Shown piece after piece: positions 49,957 to 57,178 of a stretch of DNA of 57,551 nucleotides; position 1 is the first letter of the stretch, and each line of letters begins with the position of its first letter. The translations under genes and the position numbers were made by a program. Origin of the DNA: Scatosoma sp045650185 (GTDB taxonomy: Bacteria; Bacillota; Clostridia; Christensenellales; Borkfalkiaceae). The stretch is from assembly GCA_045650185.1 (NCBI GenBank), contig JAZRQY010000018.1, positions 1 to 57,551 on the forward strand, in the 5' to 3' direction. The notes under the pieces were generated by a model. That model was not told the origin of the DNA, searched no databases, and saw only the letters and a program-made list of their open reading frames with translations.

Positions 49957-50865
49957 TTATGGTAATTTTTTGCCTGTGGCACGATACAACCCATACCACT
50001 CTTCTCTCGTCAACTCCACATCTGCGGCTTTGCACAGTTCTGCAATCCGTTCAGGGGTCGTCGAGCCCACCACCGCCTGCATCCCTGCAGGGTGGCGCAA
50101 AATCCACGCAACGGCGATTGCCGCAGGGGATACGGAATACTTTTCCGCAAGACGGAAGAGCTCTGCATTCAAAGCGGGGAACTTTTCGTTGCCGACAAAG
50201 ACTCCTTCCATAAATCCGTACGCAAGAGGCGACCAAGCCTGCAAAACGATGTTGTTTTTGCGGCAGTATTCGATTAAGCCTTGCGTTCTGCCTGCGCCTT
50301 CTGCGCTTTCGAGATTGAAATGCAAGCCCTCGTCAATCATCGGACAATGCATCAAAGAAAGCTGTACTTGGTTTGCGGCGACCTTAATCCCAGCCGAGCG
50401 CATCATCTCAATCTGCGCAGGCGAGAAATTAGACACGCCAAAGGCGCGCACTTTACCCTCCGACTGCAACCGATCGAACGCCTCGTAAATCTCATCCGGC
50501 TCCATCAGCGCATCGGGACGGTGCAACAACAGCACGTCCAAATAATCGGTATTCATGCGTTTTGCGCTCGTTTCCACCGAGGCGAAAATATGCTCACGCG
50601 TGAGGTCGTAATACCCCTCGCAAATCCCGCATTTCGTCTGCAGGACAAGCTCCTCACGAGGAATCTCCAAGTCCTTCATCGCTAAGCCGAAGACCGTTTC
50701 ACTGTCCCCTTTGCCGTAAATATCGGCTTGATCAAAGGTATTTGCGCCCGCCTTCAACGCCTCGATGATAATCTCCTCAATCTGGCGCAAAGGTTTCCCT
50801 GCATAGCGCATACCGCCAATCACTACTTTCGAACAGCGCACGCCGCCCACGTCTACGTATTTCAT
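49957..50865 (-). CDS. Aldo-keto reductase
   Basis: The 302-residue NAD(P)H-dependent oxidoreductase has the AKR catalytic tetrad: Asp in FDQADIYG, Tyr in the same motif, Lys in LQTKCGI and His in VLLLHRPD. It also has the cofactor motif VVGSTTPERI. It resembles the YdhF subgroup. I chose the second ATG (50865), 8 bp after GAAGGAG; the first ATG overlaps that site. It is the last gene of a run yigZ-abi-AKR. Substrate unknown. Confidence 0.92.
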   Translation of the reverse strand: MKYVDVGGVRCSKVVIGGMRYAGKPLRQIEEIIIEALKAGANTFDQADIYGKGDSETVFGLAMKDLEIPREELVLQTKCGICEGYYDLTREHIFASVETSAKRMNTDYLDVLLLHRPDALMEPDEIYEAFDRLQSEGKVRAFGVSNFSPAQIEMMRSAGIKVAANQVQLSLMHCPMIDEGLHFNLESAEGAGRTQGLIEYCRKNNIVLQAWSPLAYGFMEGVFVGNEKFPALNAELFRLAEKYSVSPAAIAVAWILRHPAGMQAVVGSTTPERIAELCKAADVELTREEWYGLYRATGKKLP

Positions 50866-50921
50866 AAGCATCTCCTTCTATACACCGAACAACGTCGGTG
50901 TCGTCCGCCATAGTCGGCGGT

Positions 50922-51890
50922 TTATTTTACAAATTCATCCAGTTTTTTCCAGTTTCCCTGCAATCCCATCGCATGCATGACGCGCTGATAAGCAAAGTCA
51001 GGCAACTGACTTTCTATCATTTCCACCGCCCGTTTCAGCTGTCCAAAATACTCGTCAAACGCCGCTTTAGGCAAGACGTATTTCAAGGCGATCCACATCG
51101 CCATACAGTCGTTGTTGCCATAGACGGAAGTTCCGTCCTGCTTTTTAGGCAGCTGCAGCTTTGCAAAAACGCCCAGCTTTTGCGTCAAGCGCACGCGCGG
51201 CAAATGTGCGCAATACACACGCTCGCCATGCGCGGCAATATTACGAAAAGAAACCAACAGTTCAATGATGTTGCAAAGGTCGGGATATCCAAGCCCGTAT
51301 TCCTTCGCGACCTCTCTGCCGTCGTCCGATTTTAAGAGGCTTAAGAACTTGGAAACGTTTCCAAAGCTCAACAATCGTATCAACACCCAAAAGGGTACGT
51401 GCTGATAGGTTTTATCATAGTAAGCAATATAGTCGCGATAGGCAGAAGAGCCCACCTTACGGGCATCCTGCAACGCCGAACGGCAAGTGCCGATAATCCA
51501 CCGCACGTGCGGCAATTCGTCAGGGGTTTGGGTAAAATTTCCCTCTTGCAGATACACCCTCTCATCCACGCCATAGCGCGCGGAAAAGACGTCGGAAACC
51601 ATCGCCTTTATATTACATTCCACCTGCTGAGTCGCCTCGTAGACGATCTCTCGAAGGCGCTTGTCAAAATCAAACAACGCCTCTACGTGTTCAAAGCTAA
51701 CCCCCTCGCGATACCGCTTATTCTCGTCTTTGAATAGGCGGTTATAGCCCACGGCAAAGTTGTAATACCCCTCCCACTTCAAGCGCCGTTTCGCGTGCTT
51801 TTCGTCGGGGATATGCAGACCGTCGCGCTTGAGCTTTTCAATCTGTTGATCGCTGTTAAAATAGACTTTTTGGCTCGGTTTTTTCTTCAT
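50922..51890 (-). CDS. Abi-family (AbiD/AbiF-type) HEPN protein
   Basis: The 322-residue protein matches the Abi_2 family. The N-terminus has the usual HIPDEKHAKRRLKWEGYYNFAVGYNRLF region (residues about 26-53). The likely nuclease motif is SFRNIAAHGERVY, an RNxxxxH HEPN motif with Arg and His present. Such proteins cause abortive phage infection, often by cutting RNA. Here it is a single gene without an obvious antitoxin, between yigZ and an aldo-keto reductase. A defence role is inferred from the family. Confidence 0.88.
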   Translation of the reverse strand: MKKKPSQKVYFNSDQQIEKLKRDGLHIPDEKHAKRRLKWEGYYNFAVGYNRLFKDENKRYREGVSFEHVEALFDFDKRLREIVYEATQQVECNIKAMVSDVFSARYGVDERVYLQEGNFTQTPDELPHVRWIIGTCRSALQDARKVGSSAYRDYIAYYDKTYQHVPFWVLIRLLSFGNVSKFLSLLKSDDGREVAKEYGLGYPDLCNIIELLVSFRNIAAHGERVYCAHLPRVRLTQKLGVFAKLQLPKKQDGTSVYGNNDCMAMWIALKYVLPKAAFDEYFGQLKRAVEMIESQLPDFAYQRVMHAMGLQGNWKKLDEFVK

Positions 51891-51929
51891 TTTTCCAACC
51901 TTTTCTTTATATCCTGCTTTCCCTATATC

Positions 51930-52562
51930 CTATAGGGTAAACAAGCTATAATATTCCCCCATTCGCTCGATTTCTACACGCCCTTGCATATAATCAACGA
52001 GGCCCTTTTCAAAGCCCTCCGCCTCCGCTTTCTTCACCGCAACCGTGAACAGCACCTTTGCGCCGTAGTCAGAGGAGAGCACCGTGCAGGCGTGGGTCGA
52101 AAAGTATTTTTGCACGCTGTCAATGCCCGTATAATCCACCTCGATGGCAAGCTCGATACACTTTTCGAGGCTACGGATCTCCGCCGCCGCAAGGTTCTCC
52201 GCCGCCGCCGAGGAATACGCTCGCACAAGCCCGCCTGCGCCAAGCTTAATCCCCCCAAAATACCGTACCACCGCCACGGCGGTTTCGAACAACTTTTTGT
52301 TCTTCAAGACGTCTAAAATGGGGACGCCAGCCGTACCCTGTGGCTCTCCGTCGTCCGAAAAGCGTTGCAAATTCCCCAACTTATCGGCAACAAACGCAAA
52401 GCAACAATGGGTGGCGAACTGGTGCGCCGCGCGAATCTCCGCAATAAACGCCCTCGCCTCTTCCTCGCTTTCGACGTGTTGCGAATAGGTAAGAAATCGG
52501 GATTTCTCTATAATTTTTTCCGTTTCCGTCCGTCCGTGAACGGTTAAAATAGCTTTTTCCAT
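51930..52562 (-). CDS. yigZ: YigZ/IMPACT family protein (UPF0029)
   Basis: The 210-residue protein has the N-terminal IMPACT domain signature HCCFAFVADKLGNLQRFSDDGEPQGTAG (near residues 52-80) and RYFGGIKLGAGGLVRAYSSA, followed by a DUF1949 domain. Bacterial YigZ has no firmly known role; the eukaryotic relative affects Gcn2 signalling. The ribosome site is weak. It follows the tyrS terminator and precedes the Abi gene by 39 bp. Confidence 0.93.
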   Translation of the reverse strand: MEKAILTVHGRTETEKIIEKSRFLTYSQHVESEEEARAFIAEIRAAHQFATHCCFAFVADKLGNLQRFSDDGEPQGTAGVPILDVLKNKKLFETAVAVVRYFGGIKLGAGGLVRAYSSAAAENLAAAEIRSLEKCIELAIEVDYTGIDSVQKYFSTHACTVLSSDYGAKVLFTVAVKKAEAEGFEKGLVDYMQGRVEIERMGEYYSLFTL

Positions 52563-52574
52563 ACCATCTATTAC

Positions 52575-52605
52575 GAAAAAGGGCAGGGAATCCCTGCCAC
52601 TTTTT
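52575..52605 (-). terminator. Terminator of tyrS
   Basis: GGCAGGGA/TCCCTGCC form a stem followed on the minus strand by CTTTTTCG. Confidence 0.75.
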
Positions 52606-53801
52606 TATTTCACCAAAATTTTAACGTGTACCTTTTTGCCTTTGTGCAGGACGAATTCTGCCGCCGGCACGGGCATATTGACGTCGGACACCTTGTTTTC
52701 GTCCACGGAAACGCCGCCCTGTTCAATCAAACGGCGCGCCTCGCCCTTGGATTTTGCAATCCCTGCCGCCACCAGCACGTCCACGACCGTAGCAACGCCC
52801 GAAACCTCTTTGGTCAAAAGCTCCGCATCGCCACCGCCGAACGCCGCTTTTGCTTGGCTCTGAGCAAGCTGTGCCGCCTCTTCGCCGTGCACCTCTTTGG
52901 TCAGCTCGAACGCAAGCACCTCTTTCGCCTTGTTGATACGCTCATCACGGTGCGCGCAAAGCTCCTTAATCTGTTCGACAGGCAGGAAGGTGAGCAACAT
53001 CATACACTTTTCAACGTCCTCGTCTGCGGTGTTGCGCCAGTATTGATAGAACTCGTAAGGCGTGGTCTTCTTTTCGTCCAGCCATACCGCGCCCTTTGCG
53101 GTCTTGCCCATCTTCTTGCCGTCCGAAGTCGTAAGCAGGGTGAAGGTCATCGCAAACGCAGGTTTTTGCTCCTTGATGCGGATGAGGTTCGCGCCGGCAA
53201 GGATATTGCTCCATTGATCGTCGCCACCCAGCTCCAACGAGCAGTTGTATTTTTGGTGCAGGTACAAGAAGTCGTACGCCTGCATCAGCATGTAGTTGAA
53301 TTCAAGGAAGGAAAGCCCTCTTTCCAAACGCTGCTTAAAGCATTCCGCCGACAACATTCTGTTGACGGAGAAGTGCGCGCCAATCTCACGCAGGAAATCG
53401 ACGTAGTTCAAGTCAAGCAACCAGTCGCCGTTGTCCACGATAATCGCCGCATTCTCGCCCTCGAAACTAATGAATTTCGACATCTGCTTTTTGAAACATT
53501 CGACGTTGTGGCGAATCGTTTCCTTGGTCATCATGCTACGCATATCCGTTCTGCCGGAGGGGTCGCCGACCATCGCCGTACCGCCACCGATGAGGATGAT
53601 GGGCTTGTGCCCAGCCTGTTGCATGTGATGCATCGCAATCAGCTGCATAAAGTGCCCAACGTGCAGGGAATCTGCCGTGGGATCGAAACCGATATAGAAA
53701 GGTACGCTCTCTTTTCCAAGCTTTTCATACAACTCCTCTTCAAACACCGTCTGTTTGATAAAGCCGCGTTCTCTCAGCGTATCCATTACGTTTTTAGCCA
53801 T
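52605..53801 (-). CDS. tyrS: Tyrosyl-tRNA synthetase
   Basis: The 398-residue class I synthetase charges tRNA-Tyr. The HIGH-type motif is DSLHVGHF and the KMSKS-type motif is KKMGKT, typical of the TyrZ-like subgroup. The C-terminal S4 RNA-binding domain is visible (AAGIAKSKGEARRLIEQGGVSVDENKV, about residues 340-370). The start has AAGGAG 8 bp upstream. The leader is only about 35 nt, so there is no T-box. Confidence 0.96.
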   Translation of the reverse strand: MAKNVMDTLRERGFIKQTVFEEELYEKLGKESVPFYIGFDPTADSLHVGHFMQLIAMHHMQQAGHKPIILIGGGTAMVGDPSGRTDMRSMMTKETIRHNVECFKKQMSKFISFEGENAAIIVDNGDWLLDLNYVDFLREIGAHFSVNRMLSAECFKQRLERGLSFLEFNYMLMQAYDFLYLHQKYNCSLELGGDDQWSNILAGANLIRIKEQKPAFAMTFTLLTTSDGKKMGKTAKGAVWLDEKKTTPYEFYQYWRNTADEDVEKCMMLLTFLPVEQIKELCAHRDERINKAKEVLAFELTKEVHGEEAAQLAQSQAKAAFGGGDAELLTKEVSGVATVVDVLVAAGIAKSKGEARRLIEQGGVSVDENKVSDVNMPVPAAEFVLHKGKKVHVKILVK

Positions 53802-53833
53802 AATTTTTCTCCTTTTTGTTAAAGCTCTGCTTT

Positions 53834-53862
53834 AATTTACTATATTTTTCACGATTTGTCAA
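53834..53862 (-). promoter_or_regulatory. Promoter of tyrS
   Basis: On the minus strand TTGACA (complement of 53857-53862), 17 bp and TAAATT (complement of 53834-53839). Confidence 0.75.
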
Positions 53863-53894
53863 GCGTTTTAGCGTACAATTTTGGCAGTGAAAAC

Positions 53895-53923
53895 TTGACA
53901 AACGCCCTCCTGTATTGTATAAT
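53895..53923 (+). promoter_or_regulatory. Perfect consensus promoter reading into MITE copy 3
   Basis: TTGACA (53895-53900), exactly 17 bp, TATAAT (53918-53923). Transcription would begin 5-10 bases before the MITE and run through it to the HTH gene at 54506. Confidence 0.85.
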
Positions 53924-53937
53924 ATCGCCAAGAAAAC

Positions 53938-54490
53938 AGCCGTTTCAAACCAAATTGAACCAGGTTTTGACGGCAAGAAATCCCTTAACCGTGCAGGGTT
54001 TTCCCTTGAAATACGGACGGTATTCCTACGCGAAAATCCTTTCGTTTAAGAAATTTCGCGCTCGTGAAAACTGCGTAGCACCTTAGCCAGACAAGAATAA
54101 TACAAACCTGCCGCAAAGCGTACTATTTCCGCGCCTTTTGATAAATCCACGCTTGTAGTATTGGTATACAACTGCGCGCGTTTTTACCAAAATTCATCAA
54201 AAATTTTATGTTTTGCGGTACGGGGTAATTTTGAATGTACTGATTTTGGATAAGACAAGGCGAAACCGCAGTGCAACCTAAACGGTTTACCGAGGATTTC
54301 AACGAAGTATCTAGACAAAATCAGCCATTCAAAATCAGGTTCGTATTATTTTTGTCTGGCTACAATAGGGATTTTGCGATGGATTTGGGCGGTGGCGACC
54401 GCCGCCGTATCGACATACTGCAAGGGCAACAGCGTCCTAATACGCAAAAAATAACATTTTAAGGCTGGTTCAATTTGGTTTGAAACGGCT
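53938..54490. mobile_element. MITE-like element, copy 3, with changed ends and a nested insert
   Basis: The core sequence (GAAATCCC, ATACGGACGGTATTCCT, GCGAAAATCCTTTCG, GGCGGTGGCGACCGCCGCC) matches copies 1 and 2, but the ends differ: a perfect 26-bp inverted repeat starting AGCCGTTTCAAACC replaces TAAGCTGACAAGAC. The total is 553 bp because a second element lies inside at 54084-54362. No ORF of note. Confidence 0.82.
54084..54362. mobile_element. Second MITE-like element nested inside copy 3
   Basis: The 279-bp insert starts TAGCCAGACAAGAATAATAC and ends with its complement at 25 of 27 positions, with TA at both edges. Its ends share GACAAGA with the host element. Inside lies a further inverted repeat (54228-54248 with 54315-54334, ATTTTGAATG...CATTCAAAAT). 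No ORF. Confidence 0.82.
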
Positions 54491-54505
54491 GAGGGCAGGC
54501 ACGAA

Positions 54506-54895
54506 ATGAAACTAAAAATCATCTTGGATATGCTATTCGAGCTGTTGCAAAAAAGAAAATTGAGCGCCGCTTATTTTTCCAAAAAGTACAAGCTCTCCTC
54601 GCGCACGGTGTACCGATACATCGAGGCGTTAAAAACTGCCGTTCCTTTGGAAATCACTCGTGGACGAAACGGTGGTATCGCCCTGCCGGACAAATACCGT
54701 CTGCCCATCAATTTCATGACGAACGAGGAATATCTTGCCGCTATGGACGGACTGGAAATCGCCTATTGCCACCAACCGGAAGAACGGTTTTTGCTTGCAA
54801 AAGAAAAGCTCGCCGCCGAGTACAAGCCGACGGAAGAGGAACTGTTAGAGCAAGCAGAAGACGATAACCCCGACTGCATTCTTCTATCCTTATAA
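54506..54895 (+). CDS. HTH protein resembling a WYL regulator without its sensor domain
   Basis: The 129-residue protein has a clear HTH_11/YafY-type winged helix (RKLSAAYFSKKYKLSSRTVYRYIEAL, residues about 17-42, then ITRGRNGGIALPDKYRLP). The C-terminal half is short and acidic, and the WYL effector domain normally found in this family is missing. It may be a stand-alone repressor or a truncated gene. Its only promoter is on the far side of MITE copy 3, giving a leader of about 570 nt. It precedes murG with a terminator between. Confidence 0.75.
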   Translation: MKLKIILDMLFELLQKRKLSAAYFSKKYKLSSRTVYRYIEALKTAVPLEITRGRNGGIALPDKYRLPINFMTNEEYLAAMDGLEIAYCHQPEERFLLAKEKLAAEYKPTEEELLEQAEDDNPDCILLSL

Positions 54896-54899
54896 GCAT

Positions 54900-54963
54900 A
54901 CATCGCCTGAAAAATGGATATAATATTACACGATATTATCCACGATTCAGGCGGTGTTTTTTT
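54900..54963 (+). terminator. Terminator with the murG -10 in its loop and the murG ribosome site in its stem
   Basis: The arms ACATCGCCTGAA (54900-54911) and TTCAGGCGGTGT (54946-54957) pair, with a 7-T tract ending at 54963. The ATG of murG is the next base. The loop contains TATAAT at 54919-54924. Read-through RNA folds the ribosome site away; RNA starting inside the loop lacks the 5' arm and leaves it free. Confidence 0.75.
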
Positions 54964-56052
54964 ATGCAAAAAATTGTGTTTACGGGCGGCGGCAGCGCAG
55001 GACACGTCCTGCCCAACGTTGCCATCATTGAGGCGTTAAAACAGACGGGCGCATACGATTTATACTACTTTGGAACGAGCGGTATCGAACGCAGTATCAT
55101 CGCCCCCTTAAAACTGCCCTATTTTACCTTTGAGGCCCCCAAGCTAAAACGCGGCGCAAGCCTTGCCGCCCTGAAAAACAACCTAAAAATCCCCTTCCGG
55201 TTACTCACCGCTATCAAGCAGGTAAAAATGGCGCTGAAAGAGCTCCGTCCCGACCTCGTATTTTCGAAAGGCGGCTACGTTGCTCTGCCCGTCGTCCTCG
55301 CCGCATCAGAGCTAAAAATCCCCTGCATTTCGCACGAGAGCGACTTAAGCCCCGGGCTTGCCAACCGCCTAATGCAAAGACGGTGCAAAGAAGTTCTGAC
55401 CGCCTTCCCCGAAACGGCAGACCGCTTTAAAAACGGACGATATTGCGGACAGCCAATGCGCAGTAGCTTATTCGGGCGCAGTCGGGCAACAGCAAGGGGA
55501 ATTTGGGCAGAGGATACGCCGAGAAAAGTCCTTCTTATCTTCGGTGGTGGCAGCGGTAGCGCCGCCTTAAACGAGGCGATACGAAAGCACGCCCCTACCC
55601 TTTGTAAGCAGTATTATCTCATCCACGTCTGTGGCAGGGGCAACGGCATGGATAGCAACCTAAAAAACTATCGGCAGGTGGAATTCATCGAGGACATGGG
55701 TGGCGTTTATGCCGCCGCCGACCTCATCATTTCGCGCGCAGGCGCAGGGGCGGTATTCGAGGCAATCGCCCTGAAAAAGCCCGCCATCTTCGTTCCGTTA
55801 GAGGGGCAGACGAGGGGAGATCAAAAGGAGAATGCGGCATACTTTTTACGGCTTGGACTGTGCAAAGTTTTACCACAAAGCGAGCTCAACCGCCTTCCCG
55901 AAATTGTGGAAGAAACGCTTGGCGATACGTCGCTGAAAGAGGCGCTTTTACACGCCCCCTATCAATCGGGAACAGCCGCCGCCATAACCGCCGTGCAAAG
56001 CTGTTTGCAAGGCAACCAAAACGGCGCAAAAAGCGCCCCTAAAGACAAATGA
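54964..56052 (+). CDS. murG: UDP-GlcNAc:undecaprenyl-PP-MurNAc-pentapeptide GlcNAc transferase, MurG
   Basis: MurG makes lipid II from lipid I on the inner face of the membrane. The 362-residue GT-B enzyme has the first glycine loop TGGGSAGHVLPN, the acceptor region SKGGYVALPVV and HESDLSPGLANRL, a second glycine loop LLIFGGGSGSAALN, and the UDP-GlcNAc contacts IISRAGAGAVFEAIALKKPAIFVPL (near residues 258-283). The HESDLxPGLAN form is that of the Staphylococcus/Bacillus cereus MurG subgroup found outside the dcw cluster. The AGGCGG ribosome site lies 9 bp before the ATG. It overlaps yunB by 4 bp. Confidence 0.93.
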   Translation: MQKIVFTGGGSAGHVLPNVAIIEALKQTGAYDLYYFGTSGIERSIIAPLKLPYFTFEAPKLKRGASLAALKNNLKIPFRLLTAIKQVKMALKELRPDLVFSKGGYVALPVVLAASELKIPCISHESDLSPGLANRLMQRRCKEVLTAFPETADRFKNGRYCGQPMRSSLFGRSRATARGIWAEDTPRKVLLIFGGGSGSAALNEAIRKHAPTLCKQYYLIHVCGRGNGMDSNLKNYRQVEFIEDMGGVYAAADLIISRAGAGAVFEAIALKKPAIFVPLEGQTRGDQKENAAYFLRLGLCKVLPQSELNRLPEIVEETLGDTSLKEALLHAPYQSGTAAAITAVQSCLQGNQNGAKSAPKDK

Positions 56053-56735
56053 AAGCAATCTACGACCTGCCCCGCTACCCTGCCAAAAAGCGCCGTCAAC
56101 GCCGAAAAAAACGGCTATTGACAATCCTACTTGCCATTGTTGCGATTGCGGCGATACTCTTTTTCTATTTTCAACGAAACGTACGACGGGTACTCATTTC
56201 CATCAGCGAGGCAACGATGCGCGCATCCACCGCCGTAGCGGTCAACGACGCGGTGTACTATACCCTTTCGGACGATTTGCGCTACGAGGACTTAGTGCAG
56301 GTAGAGCGCGACGACAAGGGAAACATCGTTGCGGTATCGGCAAACGCCCTAAAAATCAACAAGATAGCGCGCGACACGGCGTCCATTTCGCAATCCAACC
56401 TAAAGAGCCTCAGCCTCAACGGCATCCCCATTCCCTTGGGGGCATTGACAGGGATTGAAGCGTTTGCAGGGTTGGGTCCACCCATACCCTTTCGGATCAT
56501 TCCGGTCAGCTCCGTTTCCTGCGATTTTTCCTCTGAGTTCGAGAGCGTGGGTATCAACCAAACCAAGCACAGTATCTATCTAAACGTGATTGCAGACATC
56601 AGCATAGTCATGCCCTCACGCACGGAAAATTTCGCCGTCGTCACGGAAATTTTGGTTGGGGAATTCGTCATCGTCGGCAGTGTCCCCGACACCTTTTTGC
56701 AGACGGACATCTTCGGCAATAAATTGCCGCTGTAA
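56049..56735 (+). CDS. yunB: Sporulation protein YunB
   Basis: The 228-residue protein has a basic N-terminus (KKRRQRRKKR), one membrane helix (residues about 23-42) and a conserved outer domain ending VVTEILVGEFVIVGSVPDTFL, as in the SigE-controlled YunB family of Bacillus and Clostridia. YunB acts in the mother cell during spore formation; its mechanism is unknown. It starts by overlapping the murG stop by 4 bp (ATGA), so spore wall synthesis and YunB are translationally linked here. Confidence 0.92.
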   Translation: MKAIYDLPRYPAKKRRQRRKKRLLTILLAIVAIAAILFFYFQRNVRRVLISISEATMRASTAVAVNDAVYYTLSDDLRYEDLVQVERDDKGNIVAVSANALKINKIARDTASISQSNLKSLSLNGIPIPLGALTGIEAFAGLGPPIPFRIIPVSSVSCDFSSEFESVGINQTKHSIYLNVIADISIVMPSRTENFAVVTEILVGEFVIVGSVPDTFLQTDIFGNKLPL

Positions 56736-56980
56736 AGTGAATTGAAAACTGCGTTTTCGTGAATTGCCTTTCGGCGTGAATTGAACGCTGAGTAGCGTTC
56801 GTGAATTGCAAGGCTATTGCCTTGCGTTATGGAAGAATTAAAACCCTTCCGCAACGGTTGCCTCAAGGCAAGCATATCGAATTTTCCTTTGGAAAATATA
56901 TCGCGCCGTTAGGCATATCGCGCCGAAGGTATCTCACGATTTGCATAGCAAATCATCCACAGGGCGTGGCAATCACACAA
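56736..56980. repeat. Palindromic hairpin array H (GTGAATTG left, CATATCG right)
   Basis: The left arm (four GTGAATTG connectors, units GAAAACTGCGTTTTC, GAACGCTGAGTAGCGTTC, GCAAGGCTATTGCCTTGC) matches array E. The centre is CGTTATGGAAGAATTAAAAC..CTTCCGCAACG. The right arm (CATATCG connectors, unit AATTTTCCTTTGGAAAAT) matches array G. It is a chimera of two array families. Confidence 0.85.
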
Positions 56981-56985
56981 TTCAA

Positions 56986-57018
56986 AAGGCAGGGGTCTCC
57001 CCCTGCCTTGTTTTTGTT
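56986..57018. terminator. Terminator between yunB and the partial LRR gene
   Basis: AAGGCAGGGG and CCCCTGCCTT pair, with TTGTTTTTGTTTT on the plus strand and TTTTG on the minus strand. Confidence 0.7.
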
Positions 57019-57178
57019 TTAACCTTGATAATTATACGTGATTGTATCGTCGCCGGTGTTTGAGCTCCATTGAATGCTCCCATAAAAACGAGCTTTACAC
57101 TCGTACCCAACTCCAAACGATACATAAAATCCTCCGTTATTTGCTATAATGCTTTCGCAAGGCGTTAATCCCAGTATC
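57019..57178 (-). pseudogene. C-terminal remnant of a BspA-like protein
   Basis: Read on the minus strand in the frame ending at 57019, about 52 codons encode ILGLTPCESIIANNGG... and end TGDDTITYNYQG. This matches the end of the 1441-residue protein (ICNYTITYNYAG). The frame is blocked upstream by TAG and has no start codon of its own, so it is an out-of-frame or leftover tail behind the gene at 57165. Confidence 0.6.

Noticed and set aside
53802..53890. T-box riboswitch in front of tyrS
   Set aside because: The leader from the predicted transcript start is only about 35 nt and has no specifier loop or T-box sequence.
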